Origin: Gammaproteobacteria bacterium
Lineage (GTDB): Bacteria; Pseudomonadota; Gammaproteobacteria; Methylococcales; Methylomonadaceae
Assembly (NCBI GenBank): GCA_024511045.1
Contig: JANEMG010000111.1
Location: 1 to 7,283 of the forward strand
Direction: 5' to 3'
DNA length: 7,283 bases
The translations under genes were made by a program, and so were the position numbers. Under the pieces are notes generated by a model. That model was given only the letters and a program-made list of their open reading frames with translations. It searched no databases and was not told where the DNA came from. Position 1 is the first letter of the stretch; the number at the start of each line of letters is the position of its first letter. This document shows, in pieces, positions 1 through 7,006 of this stretch.

Positions 1-101
1 TGCAGCTCATAGACGGCAGCGCCCATGCCCAGCACATCTTCAAGACCGGACATGGCGAGGAGCTCAGGAAAATCATCGTGGATTTTCTGCTGGATAAATA
101 A
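1..101 (+). CDS. C-terminal fragment of a probable alpha/beta hydrolase
   Basis: Only the last 32 full codons are in the window, read from base 3 and ending at TAA 99-101. The peptide contains LIDGSAHAQHIF, then KTGHGEELRKII and a final VDFLLDK. A Gly-x-x-His-Ala-Gln turn followed by a helix ending in Phe-Leu is what the C-terminus of alpha/beta-fold hydrolases (esterase or aminopeptidase type) looks like; the His (residue 8 of the fragment) would be the catalytic-triad histidine. The other two plus-strand frames give either an early stop or a composition unlike protein. The substrate cannot be told from this fragment, and the start lies outside the window. The next gene on the same strand begins 173 bases later behind a long hairpin, so the two are probably not tightly co-transcribed. 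Confidence 0.5.
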   Translation, partial: QLIDGSAHAQHIFKTGHGEELRKIIVDFLLDK

Positions 102-116
102 TCAACAGTGAATGTA

Positions 117-170
117 GGCCGGTCTTTGACAAACTGCATTTGAAAAGCAGACCACAGCGAAAGACCGGTC
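117..170. repeat. Two-tier inverted repeat after the hydrolase gene
   Basis: GGCCGGTCTTT (117-127) can pair with AAAGACCGGTC (160-170): 11 pairs, one of them a G-U wobble, enclosing 32 bases. Inside the loop CTGC (134-137) can pair with GCAG (147-150), forming a second stem. It starts 15 bases after the hydrolase stop codon, where a transcription terminator would be expected, but no T-tract follows on the plus strand (the next bases are ATTCCTCC). It could be a 3'-end stabilising hairpin or a dyad bound by a protein. A perfect TTGACA lies at 126-131, but no acceptable -10 box follows it. Confidence 0.4.
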
Positions 171-260
171 ATTCCTCCAGCCCCATGAAGCGAGGCAATC
201 GTCGGCATATCACCCCGCCACATCATTCCGCCTGAACGTTGCCATGCCGGACAGTACAGC

Positions 261-265
261 AGGAG
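261..265 (+). promoter_or_regulatory. Ribosome binding site that selects the TTG at 275
   Basis: AGGAG at 261-265 sits 9 bases before TTG 275. The alternative in-frame start, TTG 239, has no purine-rich motif at a usable distance, and the ATG at 243 is in another frame and closes after 27 codons. Starting at 275 gives MLRIARLNKSKFAP, which places an Leu-Arg pair at the N-terminus, as I recall for SrfA-like proteins. No clear promoter is visible between 171 and 260. Confidence 0.5.
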
Positions 266-274
266 ATCATCGTC

Positions 275-2415
275 TTGTTACGAATCGCCAGACTGAACAA
301 AAGCAAGTTTGCGCCGGTAGCCGGTGACCCGGAGCAGCTCCTTTCCGCCCATGGCCGTTTGACGGCGCTGATCAAACGGCACCTGTCGCCGGTAACCGCA
401 TCGCTTCTCGCCAAACCGGTCATATTGCCAGACAGCGACGACATCGAGTGGTACTCCGATCTGCAAGGCCAGCCGCAGCCATTGAACAGCCTGCCGGAAA
501 AGGAACAGCAGCAGGCCCGGCAGCTACTCGACGATCGCCTGACCTCCCTGGCCAACCTGGCCGGGGAACTGCCCAAACTCGATCCCGAGGCCGGCGAACT
601 GCAGGACTTGCTGCGCAACGCCCTGTATTTCCCAGGCAATGAAGCCGTCTATATAGTCAATGGCCAACCGGTCATCACCTTCTGGGGGTTCAGGAGCATC
701 GATGTACCGGCCTACAGTCCGCTGGCCAATATCGCACCGGCACATTCCGCAACAGCCGCCGCAGCACCCGCCTCGTCAGAACTGAACTCCCATCCCAGGT
801 CTACCCGACTGCTGCCATGGCTGGGCGGATTGATGCTGTTGACATTGCTTGGTTTGCTGCTGTGGTTCTGGCTGGCAGAGCAGAATATTCACTGGCAGGC
901 CTACAATCCCTTCGTGGAAAAACCGGATCACTACCAGTTGCTGCTGGATGAAATCACCGCGGCCGGCGAAGACTGTCTGCTATTGCAGCGCATCTACCAG
1001 GAGAACCAGTTCCTGCAAACGCCGGAGGAAAAGTTTGTCCTGCTGAAACAGCAGTTGCAGGCACGTCTGGAAGTTTGCGCCGCCCATGAAAAATTGCTGA
1101 CCCAAATCCGGGCGGCAAACGGTGATTGCGACCTGCTGCAGCAGATTCTGTCAGAAAACCTGTTCCTGCGGCAGCCGACGGGCAGTTTCGTCGCCATCAA
1201 GAAGGATCTGGAAAAGGAAATCAGACGCTGCAGGGATTTCCTTCTGCTGCAGAAACAAATCCAGGAAGCCCGCAACGACTGTCCCCTTTTGCAAAAAATA
1301 CAGATGGAAAATCCCTACCTGCAGCACCCCGAAGGGAAATTTGCCGCATTGGCGCAGGAGCTGCAGAAGCTACTGGAATTGTGCAGCGGCATTCAGGCGC
1401 TGCAGGAAAAAATCGACAATGCGAGGAACGACTGCCCTGCCCTGAAAAAACTGCACAAGGATCTGGAATCCCTGCAGCTGCCTGAGGATAAACACGCCGC
1501 CTTTGCCAGGCAGCTCGACGCAATACGACAGGACTGCGAGGTCAGCCGGCTGCGAGAGAAAATCGAAAAGGCCGGCGCCGATTGCCAGGAACTGAAGAAA
1601 ATTGCTTCGGAAAGCTCCTATCTGAAAAATCCCGAAGGGGAATTCGTGGCTTTGAAAAAGCAGCTGCAGAAGCGGTTGAAACCCTGCCGGGTCAAAAAAA
1701 CCGCCAAACGGACCAAGCCATGCCCCGGCGAACGGCCACCCGAACTGGCGCCGGATGTGGCGATCGTATTCGATGCCTCCCTGAGCATGTCGCAGTCCAT
1801 GTCCGGCAGACCGAGAATCAGGCACAGAAGACCTTTCGATTTCGGCTTCAACCCCTATCTGAACGAAGCACTGCGGCAGTTGAGCAAAATGCAGGACTTG
1901 CAGGGTTCTCAATCCAATACAAGAATGAAGGCGGCCAAAATCGCCGTTTCCAAAGTGGTCAAAAACATCCCTTCGGATGTCAACATCGGCCTGGTGCAGC
2001 TGCGGGACTGCCCCAGGGCCCAGCGGGTGGGCTTTTTCCCGCCCAGTAAAGACGCCAGCTGCTCAGCCATATCAACAGGCTGCAGCCTACCGGTGGAACG
2101 CCATTGGCCGACGGACTGTACAAGGCAGGACAAATGGTCGATGGCGTCAACAAACCAGCGACCATCATCGTCATTTCCGACGGTGAAGAAAGCTGCAAGT
2201 CCAATCCCTGCGCCATCGCCAGAAACCTGGCCCGAGCCAAGCAGCAGCTGACCATCAATGTCGTCGACATCATGGGGTCAGGAGCCGGCAACTGCATCGC
2301 CAGGGCGACCAGAAAAGGCCGAGTCTACACGGCAAAAAATGTCCAGGACCTGATCACCATGACGCAAAGCGCCGCCAGTTCGGTGATCGTCCCGGAGCAC
2401 TGCCGGAGAAAGTGA
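275..2415 (+). CDS. Membrane-anchored SrfA-like protein with Cys-paired repeats and von Willebrand A domain (frame broken once)
   Basis: Probable inner-membrane protein with a periplasmic metal-binding adhesion-type domain; its ligand is unknown. Residues count from TTG 275. Residues 1-~140 resemble the SrfA-type N-terminal domain, with DDIEWYSDLQG (Trp59-Tyr60) and VNGQPVITFWGF ending near residue 139. One hydrophobic segment at about 179-201 follows two arginines, suggesting N-in, C-out topology. Five ~51-residue repeats, each with two Cys, fill about 219-471. A von Willebrand A domain starts near 493, with the MIDAS motif DASLS at 500-504 (1772-1786). The starting frame runs to a stop at 2251, but the domain's later half (RRQLLSHINRLQPTGGTPL, then VISDGEES) lies in the -1 frame and ends at TGA 2413-2415. 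Adding one base at the AAA run 2048-2050 gives a continuous 713-residue protein. The upstream TTG 239 would add 12 residues. The SrfA assignment is from memory of the family; the von Willebrand domain is clear. Confidence 0.8.
929..1687 (+). repeat. Five tandem ~51-codon protein repeats with paired cysteines
   Basis: Units are 929-1078 (50 codons), 1079-1231, 1232-1384 and 1385-1537 (51 codons each), and 1538-1687 (50 codons), with no linker between them. Each has the pattern: a Leu/Gln-rich helix, (N/E/A/G)DC at position 15-17, a Leu/Ile-rich helix, a Pro-(Glu/Thr)-(Gly/Asp/Glu) turn near position 33, an (F/H)-x-A/L-containing helix, and a final Cys. The two Cys of a unit are always 34 residues apart, and the next Cys follows 16 or 17 residues later. 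Unit 3 (ARNDCPLLQKIQMENPYL) and unit 4 (ARNDCPALKKL) are the most alike at the first Cys. The DNA copies have diverged well beyond recent duplication. Confidence 0.85.
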
Positions 2416-2439
2416 GAACCGCAAATGCTATGGAGCGGA

Positions 2440-3657
2440 TCACGCTGCTTCCCGCGCTTCGCCGACAAAGGCATTCCTGCCGATTTGATCGACGATGCTG
2501 GAGTACAACGCCTGATCAACGGGATCATCCGCGCCCGCTGAATTTTGGCCGGTCAACGAGCCGATTCCGGAAAACAGATCATTGAAACTCTGTCGTGGTT
2601 CGGCCAAGGCCTGCAATACCGATTCTGCATCCGCCAGCATAGTTTTCGCCCTGCTCAGGAAATCCCCGGCCTGAGCCAACAGATCAGGCTGCACATTTTG
2701 CTGCGGTACAGAAGTCTGCTGATAGGCAGCGACTGCCTGAACCGATTTCTGCATGCTCAGATCCATGGAAAAACCGGCGATCTGCTGATCGTTGAAACCC
2801 AGCTTCAGGGCATGCTTCAATGCCGCCTTGCCGTTGCCATGAAAAAACGCATTGCTCACCTTGTGCATTTTTTTCATCAGCTTTTGCAAAGACTTCTGTT
2901 CATCCCGGTTCAGATTGCCTTCGATGGAAATGGAGAAGCCGCTGTTTTCGCTGTCACTTTCCTGAAAAGCTTGCATACTGGAATCGCCCTGCTGCACCTG
3001 CAATGCGGACCGGCTGCTGCTGGACGACTGGCTGAAGCTGATGGTCACGACATCCCCTTCCCGGGTTTTCACCTGTATCTCCGCTGACCGGCTTTGCTGC
3101 ATGGCAAGGCTCTGAAAAGCCATTGTGCTATCGATACGGGAGTCGACGGCAGAATCATCCTGTGTACTCGGCGTGTTCTGCGATGCCAGATCGTCCAGCC
3201 CCTGCATGGTCAGATCCTGGATTTTGTCCACATCCCCGGCGATTTTTCCCTGCAAAGCCCCCACCCCCTGCAGAACATCCCTGGCTTCCGAAAAACCTTT
3301 TTCCAGCCCCTCCCGAACTTCGGAAAAAAACCGGCCGACATCGGATTCCGGCTGCGCCTGCCTGAAGCGTCCGAATGCCGCCTGTACGGAGGACATGATC
3401 CTCTCGGCAATTTTCTCCGGCGTAAAATCGGACTCTGCCAGCCCCCGCAAATCAATGCCTTCCGTCTTTAAAACCTTCTCCAGCCTGCTGAGCACCTCCG
3501 CCCCGACCACTTTTAGCGGTGCCATATCGATTTCCGATCCGGAGCGCTGAACCTGTTCTTCCTGCTCCCTGATATGCACCTGAAAATGCGGCTTGACGAA
3601 ACCCTGCAGATTGAATTTCGGAAAGGAAAATGAAGGACCGATGGATTGCAAAAACAT
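2440..3657 (-). CDS. DUF5610-type protein, probably in the flagellar (sigma-28) regulon
   Basis: Predicted 405-residue soluble protein without signal peptide or membrane segment; molecular function unknown. Residues ~50-160 look like the DUF5610 domain seen in gammaproteobacterial hypothetical proteins: EVLSRLEKVLKTEGIDLRG, DFTPEKIAERIMSSV (78-91), REGLEKGFSEARDVLQGVG (115-133) and a helix ending QGLDDLASQ. A second conserved block runs from EIQVKTREGDVVTISFSQ (193-210) through a Ser-rich stretch, SIEGNLNRDEQKSL (244-257), FFHGNGKAALKHALKLGF (271-288) and FSMDLSM. The open frame extends upstream to 3960, but that part contains the promoter and reads as non-protein. ATG 3684 would lie within 2-3 bases of the predicted transcript start, so ATG 3657 is preferred although its ribosome site is weak. 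It is convergent with the von Willebrand gene, with 24 bases between the stops. Confidence 0.8.
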   Translation of the reverse strand: MFLQSIGPSFSFPKFNLQGFVKPHFQVHIREQEEQVQRSGSEIDMAPLKVVGAEVLSRLEKVLKTEGIDLRGLAESDFTPEKIAERIMSSVQAAFGRFRQAQPESDVGRFFSEVREGLEKGFSEARDVLQGVGALQGKIAGDVDKIQDLTMQGLDDLASQNTPSTQDDSAVDSRIDSTMAFQSLAMQQSRSAEIQVKTREGDVVTISFSQSSSSSRSALQVQQGDSSMQAFQESDSENSGFSISIEGNLNRDEQKSLQKLMKKMHKVSNAFFHGNGKAALKHALKLGFNDQQIAGFSMDLSMQKSVQAVAAYQQTSVPQQNVQPDLLAQAGDFLSRAKTMLADAESVLQALAEPRQSFNDLFSGIGSLTGQNSAGADDPVDQALYSSIVDQIGRNAFVGEAREAA

Positions 3658-3692
3658 ACCAACACCATTTGGATAAGACAACATCGATATTG

Positions 3693-3719
3693 TGATCGGC
3701 ATCACAACCTGAAACTTTA
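3693..3719 (-). promoter_or_regulatory. Sigma-28 (FliA) type promoter for the DUF5610 gene
   Basis: Read on the minus strand: TAAAGTTT (3719-3712), 11 bases, then GCCGATCA (3700-3693). The enterobacterial sigma-28 consensus is TAAAGTTT, 11 bases, GCCGATAA, so 15 of 16 defined bases match and the spacing is exact. The transcript would start near 3686-3687, giving a leader of about 30 bases before ATG 3657. A sigma-70 reading of the same region gives only a good -35 (TTGTCA) with a poor -10. Confidence 0.75.
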
Positions 3720-3824
3720 GGAAAATTTCAACCAGACAAAAAAATCGAAACCCGGCAATGCTAAAAGTGACAAAAATACTCCAGATTACGCATGCCTCCC
3801 AGCCCTGCTGAAACTGCAAAATTA

Positions 3825-3891
3825 TTGTCATCCCGACGTAAGGAGGGATCGTGAAGGACATGTGATAGCAAAGGCGGTAAAGATTTCTCCC
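3825..3891. repeat. Degenerate copy of a palindromic intergenic repeat
   Basis: The left arm at 3825-3850 contains GTCATCCCGACGTAAGGAGG followed by GATC. The right arm at 3881-3891 is AGATTTCTCCC. GGAGGGATC (3842-3850) can pair with GATTTCTCC (3882-3890): nine pairs, two of them G-U. I recognise the two arm sequences as a dispersed repeat seen between genes in many environmental bacteria. The outer ends, normally matching GTCAT and ATGAC, have decayed on the right side, so the copy is old or incomplete. Confidence 0.4.
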
Positions 3892-3983
3892 GGTGGTGCA
3901 GCAAAACCAACATTCAGGCTGACATCGAGGCTGATTTGTTGGGTTTCGCACCTCGAGCAAAAGCTACAGTAACTACTCTGGCT

Positions 3984-4083
3984 CCTATGGGTAGTCTGTT
4001 CCGGAAGACGCCGTGAATACATCCCTGTAGGCTTGACTTTGGCATCCCTGCCAAAGACACTTCCTCCACAGAGCACCCATAGG
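3984..4083. repeat. 100-bp element with 9-bp perfect terminal inverted repeats (MITE-like)
   Basis: CCTATGGGT (3984-3992) is the exact reverse complement of ACCCATAGG (4075-4083). Inside are a hairpin CTTTGGCA-TCCC-TGCCAAAG (4037-4056), the palindrome TTCCGGAA and the segment GCCGTGAATACATCCCTG. The last of these resembles a dispersed intergenic sequence I associate with Methylococcales-type genomes. A third copy of the end motif, CTATGGGTG, lies at 4096-4104 and forms a perfect 9-bp inverted repeat with CACCCATAG (4074-4082). There is no transposase, and no clear target-site duplication could be seen. Confidence 0.4.
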
Positions 4084-4214
4084 GGGCCTCTTTCACTATG
4101 GGTGGTGGTTACAAGCCGCAATAAACCGCCAACAAGCCATAACGAAAATTGCTGCTCGAACCATGACTATTGCACCCCGCGAAAAAATAATTTATTATTC
4201 TGATCAGCGCGGAT

Positions 4215-4242
4215 TTGATACAGCTTGCCAGCGCTCTATAAA
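4215..4242 (+). promoter_or_regulatory. Sigma-70 promoter upstream of metK
   Basis: TTGATA (4215-4220), 16 bases, TATAAA (4237-4242): five of six matches in each box. An A/T-rich block (4186-4199) upstream could serve as an UP element. Transcription would begin near 4249. The copies of CAGCGC at 4205-4210 and 4229-4234 flank the -35 box and could be a regulator site, but that is speculative. The transcript runs straight into the terminator at 4263-4295. Confidence 0.6.
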
Positions 4243-4248
4243 TTGGCT

Positions 4249-4295
4249 AAAGAGGGCGCATGACCTGCTTTAGCAAAAGCTGAGCGGGTTTTTTT
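4249..4295 (+). ncRNA. Candidate ~47-nt leader or small RNA between promoter and terminator
   Basis: The predicted transcript begins about 7 bases after the -10 box and ends in the T-tract at 4289-4295, so termination would leave a very short RNA without an open frame. Either this is an independent small RNA, or it is the terminated product of a metK leader in which read-through gives the full message. I do not recognise the consensus of SAM-I, SAM-II, SAM-III or SAH riboswitches here. Confidence 0.3.
4263..4295 (+). terminator. Rho-independent terminator in the metK leader
   Basis: ACCTG-C-TTTAGC (4263-4274) pairs with GCTGAGCGGGT (4279-4289) around an AAAA loop (4275-4278): 11 pairs, three of them G-U, with C4268 bulged. 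The T-tract is seven T's at 4289-4295. It lies 127 bases before the metK start and about 20 bases after the promoter, so it would stop most transcription from that promoter unless countered. Confidence 0.75.
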
Positions 4296-4373
4296 ATGCC
4301 CAGCGTTCACCGTCGAGTTAAACAACAACTTGCAGGGCGGTCAATAAATACTGCTAAAGCGTTGATTGCCAAA

Positions 4374-4409
4374 GGCTTCGTGTCGATCACGCTGTTTCTT
4401 GCCGAAGCC
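4374..4409 (+). promoter_or_regulatory. Leader hairpin directly before the metK ribosome binding site
   Basis: GGCTTCG (4374-4380) is perfectly complementary to CGAAGCC (4403-4409), leaving a 22-base loop that contains a small GTG-TCGAT-CAC stem. The ribosome site GGAG (4413-4416) begins four bases later. Such a placement could affect ribosome access or message stability. No known riboswitch class is recognised. No strong second promoter is visible between 4296 and 4373; TTAAAC with TCAATA 17 bases later is a weak possibility. Confidence 0.35.
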
Positions 4410-4422
4410 GATGGAGACCATA

Positions 4423-5595
<1,173 letters not shown>

Positions 5596-5661
5596 CTTCT
5601 CGTAAAGAAGTCCGCGAGTAGTGGATCTACAGGCAGCAGGATAAGCGCATCCGGGAAAATG

Positions 5662-5689
5662 GCTGACTGCTCTTTTTTGACGTCAGCAG
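5662..5689. repeat. Inverted repeat downstream of metK
   Basis: GCTGAC (5662-5667) pairs with GTCAGC (5682-5687), and CTGCT (5667-5671) could alternatively pair with AGCAG (5685-5689). The perfect palindrome TGACGTCA is at 5678-5685. A run of six T's lies inside the loop rather than after the stem, so it is not a standard terminator. A smaller CTTCT-CGTAA-AGAAG hairpin lies right after the metK stop (5596-5610). No convincing gene is seen in 5596-5830. Confidence 0.25.
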
Positions 5690-5780
5690 AAGAGAATTTC
5701 AAACGTCGCCTGGATGGAGCTTGTGGAATCCGTGCCAGCGGTAACAGCGCTCGTCAAGCAATATGATCGCGGTGAAAAAA

Positions 5781-5789
5781 TGCTAGAAT
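5781..5789 (+). promoter_or_regulatory. Extended -10 promoter before the cysteine desulfurase gene
   Basis: TGCTAGAAT at 5781-5789 is an extended -10 box: TG, one base, then TAGAAT (five of six matches). The -35 position (around 5761-5766) is poor, as is common for this promoter class. Transcription would start near 5796, giving a leader of about 35 bases. This suggests that the desulfurase and the gene after it form their own transcription unit rather than reading on from metK. Confidence 0.4.
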
Positions 5790-5830
5790 CAGGGCGAACA
5801 ACAATCAACCAATGAGGAAAATGCAATAAC

Positions 5831-6993
5831 GTGGATACCCCGATCTATCTCGATTATGCCGCCACCACACCGATGGCGCCTGAAGCGGTCGAAGCGATGC
5901 TGCCCTGTTTGACCGATGCCGGCGTCTTCGCCAATCCGTCTTCAAACCAGCATAGTTTCGGAGCAGATGCGGCATCGGCCATGGAAAAGGCACGCTCCCA
6001 AATAGCAGCAGTATTCCAGGGAGGCAGCAAAGACTTCATTTCACTTCCGGCGCCACGGAAGCCAACAATCTGGCCATCAAAGGCACTGCGCTCACCCGAC
6101 AAAATGCCCGCAGACATATCATCACCTCGGCCATCGAGCATAAATCCGTCCTGGCGACATGCAAACACCTGGAAACCCAAGGGATCGGGGTCACTTACAT
6201 CCGGCCTGACAGCAAGGGCATGCTTGCAGTGGATGAGGTCATCAATGCCGTAACCGACGAAACCATCCTGGTCTCGATCATGCATGTCAACAACGAGACC
6301 GGCGTCATCCAACCGGTTGCAGAAATTGCCCGGGCCCTGGAAGACAAGGATCTGCTGTTCCACGTCGATGCCGCGCAAAGCGCCGGGAAAATGGCCATCG
6401 ATCTGAACCTGACACCCATCGATCTGCTGTCCCTTTCCGCGCACAAATTCCATGGCCCCAAGGGCGTCGGCTGCCTCTACATCCGCAATCGAAGCAAGAA
6501 CCGACTGACACCGCTATTGCATGGCGGTGGACAGGAATTCGGCCTGCGCCCCGGCACATCACCGACCCACCAGATTGTCGGCATGGCTTCCGCCTTGCAA
6601 TTGGCCCAACAGAATATGACCCGGGATGCCGAACATTGCCAACGACTGAAACGGTCGCTGCTGGATGTTTTGATGCCGCTCGGCGGAATCACTCTGAATG
6701 GCGAACAATCGGAGACATTGCCGAATATCGTCAACCTCGGTTTCGATCAGGTCAGCGCCGATTCACTGCTGATTACATTGCGCGACAACGTGGCGATCGC
6801 CTCGGGCTCCGCCTGCAATAGCGGTGCCGTGGAAGCATCCCACGTATTGAGAGCGATGGGCATCGAAGGCGACAGACTCTATGGCGCCGTCAGGATCAGC
6901 TTCGGCCGTTATACTACGGAAACTGAAATCCGCACGGCCGGCCATCGCATTGCCGAACAAGTGCTGCGCCTGAGAGAACTCGCCTCGGCATGA
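5831..6993 (+). CDS. dndA: Cysteine desulfurase, DndA-like (single-base frameshift)
   Basis: PLP enzyme that takes sulfur from L-cysteine as a persulfide and releases alanine; in DND systems DndA supplies sulfur for DNA phosphorothioation. The N-terminal part reads TPIYLDYAATTPMAPEAVEA and NPSSNQHSFG. The frame then breaks at the TTT run 6039-6041. With one T added, it continues as FTSGATEANNLAIKG and AIEHKSVL, giving a 387-residue protein of normal length. Later motifs are HVNNETGVIQP, FHVDAAQSAGK, SAHKFHGPKGVG with the PLP lysine (codon 6445-6447, residue 206), GGGQEFGLRPGT, and ASGSACNSGAVEASHVLRAMG with the catalytic Cys (codon 6814-6816, residue 329). The start is uncertain: GTG 5831 fits the family N-terminus, but GAGG (5814-5817) is 13 bases away, and the ATG at 5821 reads only two codons. 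DndA rather than IscS is inferred from the C-terminal loop and from the next gene. Confidence 0.85.
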
Positions 6994-7006
6994 CTGACAC
7001 CCCGGC

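Larger units (their letters stand above)
3720..4214. other. Intergenic region with degenerate repeats, no convincing gene
   Basis: This stretch separates the divergently read DUF5610 promoter and the metK leader. The minus-strand open frames inside it (3828-4121 and 3914-4096) have no ribosome site at their starts, have compositions unlike a folded protein, and run across palindromic repeats. It contains the repeat elements listed separately. Near 3934-3947, TTGTTGGGTTTCGC resembles half of another very common proteobacterial intergenic repeat (GTTGGGTTTCGC...AACCCAAC) whose other half is not recognisable here. The A/T-rich palindrome at 4186-4199 and the CTGATCAG palindrome at 4200-4207 lie just upstream of the next promoter and may act as an UP element or a regulator site. 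Confidence 0.6.

Noticed and set aside
126..154. Promoter starting with a perfect TTGACA at 126-131
   Set aside because: No -10-like hexamer occurs 16-18 bases downstream, and the box is part of the inverted-repeat stem and loop.
2313..2333. GCCG-loop-CGGC hairpin followed by CTTTTC on the minus strand, as a terminator for the DUF5610 gene
   Set aside because: The stem has only four pairs, the T-tract is interrupted, and it lies inside the von Willebrand coding sequence about 107 bases past the stop.
2545..3550. Long plus-strand open frames opposite the DUF5610 gene
   Set aside because: They are antisense shadows: the minus-strand frame has recognisable domain pattern and a promoter, while the plus-strand frames are several short overlapping ones without ribosome sites.
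3703..3960. Upstream extension of the DUF5610 reading frame to 3960, including a hydrophobic stretch that might look like a membrane segment
   Set aside because: The extension covers the sigma-28 promoter and part of a palindromic repeat, has no ribosome site, and its Cys/aromatic-rich composition does not resemble the rest of the protein.
3828..4121. Minus-strand open frames of 97 and 60 residues in the gap before metK
   Set aside because: They lie across repeat elements, lack ribosome sites and promoters, and their translations reflect the repeat sequence rather than a protein.
2438..4394. Shared 10-mer GATCACGCTG at 2439-2448 and 4385-4394
   Set aside because: A single 10-base match is expected many times by chance in a window of this size, and the flanks do not match.
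4240..4422. Known SAM or SAH riboswitch in the metK leader
   Set aside because: I could not find the conserved core of SAM-I, SAM-II, SAM-III or SAH riboswitches, nor tandem AGACGTCT-type MetJ boxes.
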